Of a stretch of DNA of 64,000 bases, positions 1-10,244 are shown one piece after another. The stretch covers positions 620,001 to 684,000 of the forward strand of contig JAMPIV010005809.1 of assembly GCA_024509875.1 (NCBI GenBank), given 5' to 3'. Below the pieces are notes generated by a model. The model saw nothing but the letters and a program-made list of their open reading frames with translations, had not been told where the DNA came from and did no database searches. The DNA comes from Oreohelix idahoensis (lineage: Eukaryota > Mollusca > Gastropoda > Stylommatophora > Oreohelicidae). The position numbers and the translations under genes were made by a program. Position 1 is the stretch's first letter; every line of letters begins with the position of its first letter.

Positions 1-600
1 TTTGTCTCATTATGTGGTTTCTACCAAAAGTATATCAAAAACTTTAATTCCATATGTGCACCGTTAACTGATTTGACACGTAAAGGAAATCCAGATCGAA
101 TTACATGGACACCACAATGTGAATTGGCTTACCAGGAATTGAAGGAAAAGCTTACAAGCAAACCTATTTTGAAACTACCTGACTTAAGTCAAGAATTCAT
201 TGTAAGGACGGATGCCAGTAATATTGGGTTAGGTGCGACTCTGCTACAGAAATCAGATGCATTGGATGGGGAATTAAGCCCAGTGGCATATGCTAGCAGA
301 AAGTTGAATAAAGCTGAAACCAATTACTCAACTAGCGAAAAAGAATGTCTTGCAGTAATATGGGCGATAAAGAAATTCAATATTTATCTGTATGGGAAGG
401 CATTTAAGTTGCAAACGGATCACAAACCCTTGTCGTTTCTAGCGCAGGCTAGACATGAAAATTCTAGATTACTCCGTTGGTCATTACTGATGCAGCCATT
501 TGAGTTTAGCATAGAGTATATATCTGGAAAGACAAATCTGGGAGCGGATTTTTTAAGCCGCCATCCGTGTGATGATAATCACCGTAAGCCCCAGAACTAA
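1..600 (+). CDS. Ty3/gypsy pol, 3' end (partial): RT tail and RNase H
   Basis: The frame is open from base 1, so the gene begins outside the window. The first residues (GFYQKYIKNF, then PLTDL) are the segment that follows the polymerase domain in Ty3/gypsy reverse transcriptases. RNase H follows, with RTDASNIGLG (first catalytic Asp), SEKECLAVIW (Glu), QTDHKPL (Asp) and the terminal LGADFLSRHP. This domain degrades the RNA strand of the RNA/DNA hybrid during reverse transcription in virus-like particles. The frame ends at TAA with only about 55 bases before the polypurine tract. There is no room for an envelope gene, and no integrase lies downstream of RNase H inside this frame. The clade is unassigned. 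It is unlike the Gmr1-type elements in the window and lies on the opposite strand. Confidence 0.9.
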   Translation, partial: FVSLCGFYQKYIKNFNSICAPLTDLTRKGNPDRITWTPQCELAYQELKEKLTSKPILKLPDLSQEFIVRTDASNIGLGATLLQKSDALDGELSPVAYASRKLNKAETNYSTSEKECLAVIWAIKKFNIYLYGKAFKLQTDHKPLSFLAQARHENSRLLRWSLLMQPFEFSIEYISGKTNLGADFLSRHPCDDNHRKPQN

Positions 601-655
601 TAATAAATTTCTCTATGTGTATATAGAATTATAGACTGACATATAACGTCTGTTT

Positions 656-690
656 TAAGAGGGGAGAATTTGTCGTGAAACATTCTAAAT
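656..690 (+). repeat. Polypurine tract and start of 3' LTR
   Basis: A purine-rich run (AAGAGGGGAGAATT) ends at 670 and is followed by TGTCGTGAAAC at 671, the usual TG start of an LTR. The matching 5' LTR is outside the window, so the LTR end cannot be set. An AATAAA at about 1791 (GCTAAATAAAAGTC) may be its poly(A) signal, which would make the LTR more than 1.1 kb. Confidence 0.65.
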
Positions 691-2994
691 CCACATATAT
701 AAATTAAAAGGTAAATGTAAAGCCTAACACATAAATTCAATAAAAGGAAAGAGAAATGGTTAAAGACCCGTGCTTTCCAATAGCGTACGCCTGTGTTAAT
801 AGAACGTCATGCTAGTTGAACAATAAAAACCCCTGTTTTATGCTTCGTCTGCATATTCTCACGCTTTCACGTTGATAGTAAAGCCTACTGCATCACTACA
901 CGCTTTCTACAATAAAACGTGTACTGTATTTCTAAGAAAACCTTGAGCTAGGCACATTGCGTAATGACCTAAATTAATACTTCCATTAATTTCATTTTAT
1001 ACACTACGTTAACATAAACGGAAGGACAGATGGAATTAGGATAGAGAGAGGGAGGGCTGAAAGCAGGAACGCATGCAACACGAACACGCGTCTCGCGATA
1101 TACAATTAATGCCACCCTCCCCGCGCGAAAGGCCAGAGGCACTAACTTTTTTTCAAATAGACCGTGATAAAAAACACTACAACTACGAGAGTTAGGTTTA
1201 AAAACCTGAAAAACGCTTATTAGGAAACATGACATTATACTGGTTTACGTTTGAAAGCCTGACAGTACAGCAGACACCCTAAAAGTTTGGAAGTGAGGAG
1301 GTGGTAACAGCACGACTATCCTAGAAGAAAATGCATATTTTGAACGCAGCCCCTTAGCCCCATTAAATTTATATATTTGGGTTCCTTAGGACTTGCTAAC
1401 AAAGAATATGTTAAGTGTTACGCAAATAGTCTAGGAATTAACAAATTATAGCCAAAAGAAAATAGTGAGGGTGTCAGACAACACCAAAAAATAATCGCAC
1501 AGGGGCATGTTTTGAAACCACTATTTTACGGGAAATGGGCCACCATGTAAAATCCTATTTGATTGGATAGAAGTAAATGTAAGGCTAAACACGATTAGTC
1601 GGACTACAAATACTAATTTTTTGTTGTTAGGGAAACGTGAGTAGGGGTACTTTTTTTTTTGAAAAGCTGTGTAAACATGGCCCGATTGGTTAGACCCGCC
1701 AATATAGTCAATTAGGAGCGTCAGGTCAGTGCCACATTTTAAAATAAACTTACTAAGAAACAGTGCGTTGAGAGCCAGATCATATTTTGCTAAATAAAAG
1801 TCTGGGACAGAGGCAGATCGGAATTTGTGCCATTATTCATCGCCAGTCAACGTATCTGTGTATTATTTCCATGAATTGTGGTAAGCTTGAAATATTTGAT
1901 ATCTTTTTAATGAAAATTGAATGTAAATTGATAATTTATGTCTGTATATGTGTGTGGTTCAGTAGCCAACATGAGGCAAAGCCTAAATATTGCTCCAACC
2001 TGAACAGGACGTGTCGGAGAAAAGTAAAACTGCATGGAATTGCCAAACAGTACACTGACACCTATCGTATTGACTAGAAAGAACTAATGCTGGAATTGCA
2101 GAGGCGTAGTAACCATTTAGGAGGAGAATACTGGTGTAAATTGTTTCAGATGAAGCTAGCAGTTGGCCTATCGCTCTGAACTCAGTGTTTGTTATGTATT
2201 GTGTTCAGTGTGGAAATAGATTATAAATTAGTTATGAAGTAGGAGGTACAACCTTCTTGTTTCAGGGACTGTGGTCCTAGTTATTGAAGCAGCACCTGGT
2301 CTGAGTTTTGCTGAATCCAGAGGCTGACAGCATACTCCTTGGTCCAGATAGCGACCAGTGAGGTGTCTCCAGAACACAGTGAAGCAATCGAGCAGAGGAG
2401 TCTTTTCCTGCCGCCATCACGAAAGATAAGCTTCTGTGGCCAGAGTAGCTCAACATTATGGGCCCCCTCAAAAATGGACATTTTGTTAAACACAGAGGGA
2501 CAATTAATTGGTTCAAATGACAGGAACTGTGAACTTTTCCAAATACTATTTCCCCGATAATCAAACGCTTGAAGTCATGATGAAAAACAACAACCAAGCT
2601 TGAACAAAACCAGTATTACCTCATATTACTACTGCACAAATTACACACATAGAATAATAATAATAAACTATGTCAATACAAAGTTCATATATATAAACTG
2701 TGTACATAATACTTGTAATTACATTTGATTGTGATTCCTGGTTCACTGTGTAGTTGAATCAGGATACCCATTAGTGAAAGAATTAATACATATATTTTTA
2801 AACTTAAACACTTGACTCATTTAAGATAGTCTTATAGAGTGTTATATGTGTGTGAGTGTCACAGTGTTGCAAAGTATTGTGGAATAAATTAAATTGTTTA
2901 TCTGTCTATTCTTGTTGTGACTTACACTTCATCATTTTCATAACCCTAGACATTTAACGTAGTCATCACAATATTCCAGAATAATTCTGACTGA
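691..2994. other. Rest of 3' LTR and unassigned A+T-rich DNA
   Basis: No gene is supported here. The left part should hold the remainder of the 3' LTR. The right part lies directly upstream of lin-28 and may be lin-28 intron or 5' flank, because the first lin-28 exon is not visible. Short open frames in this stretch show no recognisable motif. Confidence 0.5.
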
Positions 2995-3442
2995 GGTATA
3001 AATGTGGTAGCAAGTAAGGTCATCTGTAATACACCACACTTATTAGATACAGATACCTTCACAGCTGATCTCAGTCAGTACACTAAGTCCCCTATAAATA
3101 TTTATAACATCCCATTTTACCACAAGAGTCAGGCAGTTGATAGTGCATGCAGTGATTTAGAGGTTAGTAAAAACACAGATGCACCAAAAAGGCGACAAGG
3201 ATTTTGTAAATGGTATAATGTCGACAAAGGATGGGGATTTATTACACCGGATGATGGAGGTGTTGATGTTTTTGTACATCAGACAAAAATTTTCACAAGG
3301 GGATTCCGTAGTCTGGAGAGAAATGAGAGAGTAGAATTTGACAGCAAACCGTCTGTTCAGGGCATTGAAGCGGTCTTTGTAAGCGGCATTGGCGGCCAGG
3401 AATGTAAGAGTAGCAGGAGGCGACCCATGGCACAGAGGAAGC
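2995..3442 (+). pseudogene. lin-28: lin-28 homologue, 5' half with cold-shock domain (split by Gmr1-1)
   Basis: Lin-28 binds pre-let-7 and mRNAs to hold cells in early developmental states. The frame holds a full cold-shock domain from about codon 66 (numbering from 3004): FCKWYNVDKGWGFITPDDGG, then VDVFVHQTKI and GFRSLERNERVEF, which carry the RNP-like aromatic motifs of Lin-28. A basic linker ends at GTDs of Gmr1-1. The frame is closed upstream by TGA at 2992 and has no Met before the linker, so the initiator must lie in an upstream exon, or this is a retrocopy that lost its start. The coding sequence stops exactly at the 5-bp duplication GAAGC (3438-3442) flanking Gmr1-1 and resumes in the same frame at 12776. 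Apart from the insertion no stop or frameshift is seen. Confidence 0.88.
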
Positions 3443-4522
3443 TGATGCGTGATGCCATATGATGATGGATGGTATCCGCATGTCTGGTTTTGTGTAGTGT
3501 GCAGATGTGTTCAGTCAAAACAATGTTCATACAAAAATAACAGGGCAATCCACATAGGACGTCAGTAAACTCACGACGTATAAAGTCAATGATTCTTGAA
3601 ACAGCCGTTGACGTTTTTCTTCATTATTTATTGTGGACGCCACAGTGACAAAATGGTTACGCGAATATGTAGACACATCAAACAGTCATTATCACAGCAA
3701 CATTCAATACAGCAATAGACGGTAGACAGCATTACAATGATGAGTCAGATGCATGTTATATTTCATAGTGCTGTAAATGTAGTCAGGTGAAAAACTCCAT
3801 CCTTTTCTATAACAGCCAGGAGATAACCAGATATATGAGATCAGTTCACTCTCCTTAGTCTGACTTCAGCAAGACAGACACGTCTGCCGAAGTATAAATA
3901 ATGTCCTCAAAAATATCCTCTAGATAATAAAGGTTTTTCAAACCTAGTTCATTTAACAAAGTAGCAAGTAATGGTCCTTGGAACCTGCATCAACCGATGC
4001 AGCACAATACAGCGACATGTGAGCTAGGAAAACATCTCGTGACGACGACTTTCGAAGACAGGCGATGAACCAGAAATCGTTCACGACCAAAAATCGATAG
4101 AGTTAATGAAAATGTTAATTTACCTTGCCTTCCGGAAATACACAGAAATATTATGCCTCCCGGCATGTGCAAATACACTAGAGGTATTATCTCGAATAAA
4201 CGAAATATCCATAAGAGGACTACACATCCCTGACAGAACAAAAAAAAGCGGAGATCCCCTCTTCAACGAGGCATCTCTTTCGCCATTCCAAATCGCTCAC
4301 TCCACTAGTGGTGGGCGGAAACCGATCGACCAAGAAGCAAGACAAGTCATGCGCAGTCCAGCGCAAAATGACCACAGCTCAAAACTTAACTGCATTCGAT
4401 ACCAACGCGAGAAGACAAATGCTTACCGAGAAAAGTGACTATAAATTTCAAGCAGTTGTTGCCCTTGCGTTATAAAATAGATATTGTAATAAAATGATGT
4501 TGCGAGAATTTATCACGCAACA
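3443..4522 (-). repeat. Gmr1-1 3' LTR
   Basis: 1080-bp direct repeat of 11693-12770. It is the 3' LTR because the gag-pol stop lies next to it. On the plus strand it starts TGATGCGTGATG and ends ATCACGCAACA. The inner side is a polypurine tract, read on the minus strand as GGGAGGAGGTGGTGATA (plus 4523-4539). Small open frames inside it (for example 3990-4241) recur in the other LTR and look incidental. Confidence 0.95.
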
Positions 4523-5291
4523 TATCACCACCTCCTCCCGATAAAAAAAAAATGTGGAACATATTTTTTTTTTTTAAATATCAAAGAGCATGCGATAAGC
4601 GGCTCAAAACGCACGAATTATGCGCTGATAATTAACTAAATTGCCAAACAATAGGCTAATTATAGAGTGTCTGGTGAGGATATACCTCAACAGAAAAATA
4701 AATATGTCTCAAAAAATATTCACATCGGGGAGGTGTCACCAACACACATCACGTTAGCATGTAAACACAATATACGTATGCAAGTTACTATAATCATCAT
4801 TAAACAGCATACTCTAATATTGTCTTTAAAAAATGGATGTACAAATCTGATAGGAAAATTTAAATAGTACATTCTTTGACATGTAATGACATAAGTACAT
4901 AGTAAAGTTAAACTACATGACGATCCAGGACATATGCTCTGGTATTCCGAGGGTAAGTACACAATCTAGAACTCGTCATGCTTGATACTAGTAAGGTAAG
5001 TCCTCAGCTCAACAATGACATTCTGAGAAAGTACAAGCAATATAATGCTAATTAATAACTAATATGCTTCATAAGGTACAATACATTATTAATAATTGTG
5101 GCTGTTTAGTAAACTAACGGCCCTTATATTAACTACTCAGTCCTCCTCTATCATCTTAAAAAACGAACAGAAGAAGATGACAACAAAGCACGATAGTGTG
5201 TACATATAAAGTAAGTACAGATGTGCTAATCTATTGTAGAAATATAGGTGTGTTATGACTCTGTAATATATGGAAATATAGGACAGAAGTA
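4523..5291 (-). other. Gmr1-1 3' non-coding region
   Basis: 769 bp between the gag-pol stop and the 3' LTR. It holds the polypurine tract at the LTR edge and an A/T homopolymer stretch near 4542-4577. No reading frame with a known motif is seen, so there is no env or accessory gene. Confidence 0.7.
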
Positions 5292-8200
5292 TTAGTTGGA
5301 GTCATGTGGGCATCTAGACAAAATGTCAGCCATCACATTATCCGCACCACGGATAGCTCGTACCGTGAAGTGAAAAGGTTGAAGAGCTATAGCATATCGA
5401 GTGGATCTCGAACTCTTCAAATTCTTAGTCTGAATAGCTGTAAGAGCTTTCTGATCAGTCTCTAGAATGAAATGTGCGCCCAGGAGGAATCTTTGTAGTT
5501 TTAGAATTGACCAAACCATCGCTAACAACTCACGGTCTAAAACCGAGTAGTTCCTCTCTGCCGCATTTAGTTTTCTAGAAATGTACATAACAGGATGCAG
5601 AGTATTTGCATATTCTTGCATCAGTGCTGCTCCAATCCCAGTGGATGAAGCATCACTCCGAAGAACAAAAGTCCTATCAAGAGTAGGTAATCTTAAGATG
5701 GGAGGAGAAGAAAATATATTCTTGATTTGGTCTAGTGAAGATTGGCATTCTTCAGACCAACGGACCAGATTAGGCGAACCTTTCTTCAACAATGTTGATA
5801 GAGGTGCCATGATCGAAGATAAATTTGGAATAAATCTCCCATAAAATTGAATTAAACCTAAGAGACTCCTAACTTGTTTCTTCGTTTTAGGAACAGAGAT
5901 GTTCAGTATTTTGGAAGTATTGTGGTCTTCTGTCTTCAAGAGACCATGACCAACACGATGACCCAGGAAAGAGATTTCACCAAAACCAACAAAAGCTTTA
6001 GAAGGTTTTGCTGTCAAATTATTCTCACGTAGAGTGGACAGTAAGTCATATAACCCTAAATAGTGATCTTCCCAGGTATCACTGAAGAGACAGATGTCAT
6101 CTAAGTATGCGATGACATCCGAACGATGTGACAGAATTCGACGCATCATGCGAACGAAAGTGGCAGGGGCGTTCATGAGACCAAAAGGCATAACATTCCA
6201 TTGAAATAGACCCCTAGGTGTAGAAAAAGCAGTAAGAGGTTTGGCATGCTCTGCTAAAGGCACTTGCCAATAACCTTTAGACAAGTCAAGTTTAGTGAAG
6301 AATCTAGAATTAGAAAGTCTAATCAGTAGATCTTCTAACAAACGCATCGGTTCAGCGTCGAACTTTGTGACCTGATTCAATTTGCGATAATCAACGCAAA
6401 TTCGTATGTTCTTATCCTTCTTCCGGACAATAACCATGGAAGAAGAATATGGTGAAGTCGATGGTTCAATTATATTTAATTGAATCATTTCATCCAATTC
6501 CTTTTCCACTTGCGACTGAAAGTGTATAGGAATAGGATACGGCCTAACCCTAATTGGATTATTGTCGGTAAGAATTATGTCATGTTCTATGACATCTGTG
6601 TGTCCAGGAATGTCAGTGAGAACATCCTGAAATGTTTGTAACATCGACAAGTCTCGTCGATGTTCGTCACCAGAAAGATTAGGAGAAACAGAAACGTTTT
6701 TCCAAGATTCCGTGGAATGTAATGGAACCACTGGAAGGGGAAGGTTGACATCAGAGAAGGTAGCTTCCTCATCCTGAATGACAGACAGGGATGAATAATG
6801 ACCGTGAGGTGCAGGAGCATCATCCGTTGCCTGGAAAATAGGCAGCAAATAGTCCGGACGTTCGTGAAATTCCGAAAGCATGTTTATGTGGAAAGTTTTA
6901 TGCTTTCCATCAATATCGACCACATAGTCAACATCGGAAATCCGAGAGACTATTGCATACGGACCTTTCCATGCAATAAGAAGTCTATTTTCCCTACTGG
7001 GGAGTAGGACGAATGCTTTGTCACCTGGACAAAGTTGTCGTAGACATCTATTCTTGTTAGCAAACTGTCTTGCCTTCTCTTTAGCAATTTCTGATGAAGC
7101 AGTTGCTAGCTTACATGCCTCAATGATCTTTTGTCTAAGAGCAATGACATACTCATATGAGGATTGAGTTTCATCGCTAATATCATCGGCAGTGATGAGA
7201 TCGTGTAATAAAGACATAGGGCCGCGTGGACGCGCGCCAAAGACAAGTTCGAAGGGAGAAAATCCTGTGTGTTCATTAGGGACTTCTCTATAGGCAAAGA
7301 GAGCCGCGGGTAAAACCCTGTCCCAATCTTGAGGATGATCTTCAGTTATCTTACCAAGCAAAGTCTTGAGCGTTCTATTCAGACGCTCAACTAACCCATT
7401 AGACATAGGATGGTAGATACTACTGAGAGATCGTTCAATATGTAAGGTAGACATTACCTGTGACATAGTGTCAGATATGAGTTGAGTGCCATGGTCTGAC
7501 AATATTTCTCTGGGGAATCCCAAGCGAGAAAATATCAACCAAAGAGCATCTGCGATATCTGTAGTAGATATGCTCTTAAGAGGAATAGCCTCTGGCCAAC
7601 GTGTGCACATATCGACACATGAAAGGATAAACTGATGTCCTCTGGCCGACTTGACCTTAAAAGGGCCAATAATATCTATGGCCATTTTCTGAAACGGCCG
7701 AATAGGAATGTCAGCAGCCTGGATAGGCGCAGCATGTCGTGGTCCTCTAGATTTGACCTCCTGACATACCTTGCATGATCGGCAGTAAATACGAATGTCC
7801 TTATTGACAAAAGGCCAAAAGAAAGCCGCAAGGACTCTCGACTTCGTACGCGCAAAACCCATATGTCCAGCACATTGCGAGTCATGAGCATGTTGTAATA
7901 TTTGGACTCTCATGCTCTTGGGAACAAGAATTTGCGAATGTGCCGACGTAGTCGAATCTTGTACCATACGTACAAGTACGCCGTTTCTCATTGCAATCCA
8001 AGATTTTCTATTTGTATCCTGATTCGGATCACCTTTCTTCGCAAGAACGAAGAATTTTTTTAAAGAAGGATCTTCTTCTTGCAATTTTATGAAAGAGTCA
8101 CGAGTAATTACTAAGTGACTATCTTGGCTATCAACTTCATTATCACTATTCAGTGAAGTTTCGGGTGTTTGTAGAGCTTGTGCTCTTGTAACTACTGCAT

Positions 8201-10244
8201 TTGTAGCTTGCATGTTATTATCTTCCCAAGCAGCAATCTGCTGTGGGGTACACTCCCTAACTCCGTGAATACGACCAATAATAAGGTCCGCAATAGGATT
8301 AGGTAAGAGACAAGCATGCACATCTCCAGTAAAGAAAGGAGTGGCAATGCGAATTACAGCAGTAGGATATTTTTCTAGAGTGCCGCCAAATGTGACACAT
8401 TTAATAACCCTTCCTGTAGCACAAGATGGATCTACAAGCGATTGTCTAACACCAATAGTGGTGCATCCGGAATCGAAAAGTAGTGAGACCGGAGTATCAT
8501 TAACAAGACCCTTATGTAGGATTAAAGAACCCCTCCCGTCATGCGCAACAGCAGCAGGAAGAGCGGGAAGTGGGTGACCACAACTCAAAGTAGTTATGGT
8601 ACCCGGTTCGAATAAAGTACTGCATTGGGGGCATTTGTTTGCTCTCTCAAAGTCAAAAGCAGAACCAGTGACAGCGTCAAAGTTTTTACTATCAACAACA
8701 TGATTACAGGCTCCCTCAGTTTCCTGTTGTACAGCATTAGCCTGCTGATATCTCTTTTTTTTGTGTTGAGATCTACCCCGACTATTATTACCTCTGAAGT
8801 TATCAGAGTTATTATTATCTCTGCAGTTATTATTGTCTCTATTGTAATTGTTATCCTGGTTCGAATTCCAGTTTCCACGATTACTATCATGTTCACATTG
8901 ATGCGAACATCTATTTGTTTGGTTCTGAGGTCTTCGGCAGGAATAACCTCTATTACCATATCCTCTTTTGAAATGCTTATAATTATTAGGGTGATAGTAA
9001 CGACCACTATCAGGTTGTCTCCAATTCTTCGAAAATGAATCACCATGAAATTGGTTTCCATGATTTTGACAGAAATTACCGCTGCTCTTTCTATCAAGAT
9101 TTTGTTGGAATCTACGAGCAAAGTTTTGACCATACGGAGCTGCCGAAGCAACTGGTAAACCTTCTTTCACCTTAGAGTTACCCATGGTTATGTGTGGGTG
9201 CGCAGTTACGTATTGGCAACAGAAATCTTCCATTCCTTTTATTGTTTTAGGTTTACGTTCATGAAGGAAAGCAAGGAAAGACTCATTGACAGACGACATG
9301 ACTTTGTCTCTAAGTATTAAGTCCATAAGTCCTTCATAAGTTTTTTCCGTCTTAGATAGTTCCACCCATCGTGAGAAAGTAATGCGTATTCTTGCAATAA
9401 ACTCGGAGAATTCAACTCCATTTTCAGGTAACATGTTTTTAAATTGTAGACGATAGCCGTCTTCGTTAAGCTGATATTTCTTTAACAAAGCGGCCCTGAC
9501 AACCTCATAATTGTTCTTGTCAGGTTCATCCACCATATTTAATATACTTAGAGCTTTACCTGTCAGTATCCCTGATAACTGATAAACATATTTTGCTTTG
9601 TCTATGTTATGAGCTGTACATGCTTGTTCAAATCTGTCCAGATAGAACATTATGTCATCACTGGAAGGACTAAATGTTGGTAACTTAATCTTAAAAGTAT
9701 CATTATTAGCCTTACCAGAAGATGAACCCTTGTTTGAATCATTACCATTACTCATGCTCGTCAATTTCAATTTTTCCAACTCTAAAGCTAAGACCTTTTC
9801 TTCATGTTCCAATTTTGCTTTCTCTTTCCTCTCATCAGACTCTCTCTGTAATCTTCTTTCCTCAGCCTGAGCCTCTTTTTGAAGTCTTTCATTTTCAGCT
9901 TCTTTTTCAAGTCTTTTATTTTCAGCCTCTTTTTCAAGTCTTTTATTTTCAGCTTCTTTTTCAAGTCTTTTATTCTCAGCCTCTTTTTGAAGTCTTTCAG
10001 CTTCTAGCTGTAGCTGGAGTTTTCTTTCCTCAGCTTCTGATTCCCTTTTTTGTTTTTCCATTTCCATTTGGAATCTTTTTTCATCCACCTGCATCTGCAG
10101 TTTCTTTTGTTCAGCTTCCATATGCAGTTTCTTTTGTTCAGCTTCCATTGCTTTATCATATCGAGCAGTTGCAAATTCTTCTAACTTATCACCAGTCTTG
10201 CCAAGCAATTTACCCTGCTCAATAAAGTGCTCAAATGTAGACAT
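5292..10244 (-). CDS. Gmr1-1 gag-pol polyprotein (Gag-PR-INT-RT-RH), intact
   Basis: Single frame of about 1650 residues. I prefer the ATG at 10244 to the one at 10256: MSTFEHFIEQGK matches the start of Gmr1-3 and has A at -3. Numbering from 10256, the domains are: charged coiled coil 34-165 with KEAEN-K/ERLEK repeats; capsid 190-350, SCAN-like over 271-350; Asn/Arg-rich tail 380-505; CPQC at 542; protease LFDSG 593-597 and LIIGR 658-662; integrase zinc domain H791, H798, C828, C831; integrase core D861, D921, E957 (DD35E); GPY module near 1098; reverse transcriptase 1225-1405 with YLDD at 1384; RNase H 1525-1650 (D1535, E1576, D1601, D1644). Integrase precedes reverse transcriptase, the reverse of ordinary Ty3/gypsy. 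No frameshift separates gag from pol, so the Gag to Pol ratio must be set some other way. All catalytic residues are present, so the copy may be competent. Confidence 0.95.
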   Translation of the reverse strand: MSTFEHFIEQGKLLGKTGDKLEEFATARYDKAMEAEQKKLHMEAEQKKLQMQVDEKRFQMEMEKQKRESEAEERKLQLQLEAERLQKEAENKRLEKEAENKRLEKEAENKRLEKEAENERLQKEAQAEERRLQRESDERKEKAKLEHEEKVLALELEKLKLTSMSNGNDSNKGSSSGKANNDTFKIKLPTFSPSSDDIMFYLDRFEQACTAHNIDKAKYVYQLSGILTGKALSILNMVDEPDKNNYEVVRAALLKKYQLNEDGYRLQFKNMLPENGVEFSEFIARIRITFSRWVELSKTEKTYEGLMDLILRDKVMSSVNESFLAFLHERKPKTIKGMEDFCCQYVTAHPHITMGNSKVKEGLPVASAAPYGQNFARRFQQNLDRKSSGNFCQNHGNQFHGDSFSKNWRQPDSGRYYHPNNYKHFKRGYGNRGYSCRRPQNQTNRCSHQCEHDSNRGNWNSNQDNNYNRDNNNCRDNNNSDNFRGNNSRGRSQHKKKRYQQANAVQQETEGACNHVVDSKNFDAVTGSAFDFERANKCPQCSTLFEPGTITTLSCGHPLPALPAAVAHDGRGSLILHKGLVNDTPVSLLFDSGCTTIGVRQSLVDPSCATGRVIKCVTFGGTLEKYPTAVIRIATPFFTGDVHACLLPNPIADLIIGRIHGVRECTPQQIAAWEDNNMQATNAVVTRAQALQTPETSLNSDNEVDSQDSHLVITRDSFIKLQEEDPSLKKFFVLAKKGDPNQDTNRKSWIAMRNGVLVRMVQDSTTSAHSQILVPKSMRVQILQHAHDSQCAGHMGFARTKSRVLAAFFWPFVNKDIRIYCRSCKVCQEVKSRGPRHAAPIQAADIPIRPFQKMAIDIIGPFKVKSARGHQFILSCVDMCTRWPEAIPLKSISTTDIADALWLIFSRLGFPREILSDHGTQLISDTMSQVMSTLHIERSLSSIYHPMSNGLVERLNRTLKTLLGKITEDHPQDWDRVLPAALFAYREVPNEHTGFSPFELVFGARPRGPMSLLHDLITADDISDETQSSYEYVIALRQKIIEACKLATASSEIAKEKARQFANKNRCLRQLCPGDKAFVLLPSRENRLLIAWKGPYAIVSRISDVDYVVDIDGKHKTFHINMLSEFHERPDYLLPIFQATDDAPAPHGHYSSLSVIQDEEATFSDVNLPLPVVPLHSTESWKNVSVSPNLSGDEHRRDLSMLQTFQDVLTDIPGHTDVIEHDIILTDNNPIRVRPYPIPIHFQSQVEKELDEMIQLNIIEPSTSPYSSSMVIVRKKDKNIRICVDYRKLNQVTKFDAEPMRLLEDLLIRLSNSRFFTKLDLSKGYWQVPLAEHAKPLTAFSTPRGLFQWNVMPFGLMNAPATFVRMMRRILSHRSDVIAYLDDICLFSDTWEDHYLGLYDLLSTLRENNLTAKPSKAFVGFGEISFLGHRVGHGLLKTEDHNTSKILNISVPKTKKQVRSLLGLIQFYGRFIPNLSSIMAPLSTLLKKGSPNLVRWSEECQSSLDQIKNIFSSPPILRLPTLDRTFVLRSDASSTGIGAALMQEYANTLHPVMYISRKLNAAERNYSVLDRELLAMVWSILKLQRFLLGAHFILETDQKALTAIQTKNLKSSRSTRYAIALQPFHFTVRAIRGADNVMADILSRCPHDSN

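Noticed and set aside
600..671. Envelope gene after the first gypsy pol
   Set aside because: Only about 55 bases separate the stop from the polypurine tract.
3990..4241. 83-codon minus frame in the Gmr1-1 LTR, repeated at 12240-12491
   Set aside because: Repeated only because the LTR is repeated; no motif.
9652..10225. Plus-strand frames over the Gmr1-1 coiled coil (Phe/Gln/Leu-rich)
   Set aside because: Antisense of a repetitive Glu/Lys-rich coding sequence; the same artefact appears at 46653-47237 and 52278-52642.
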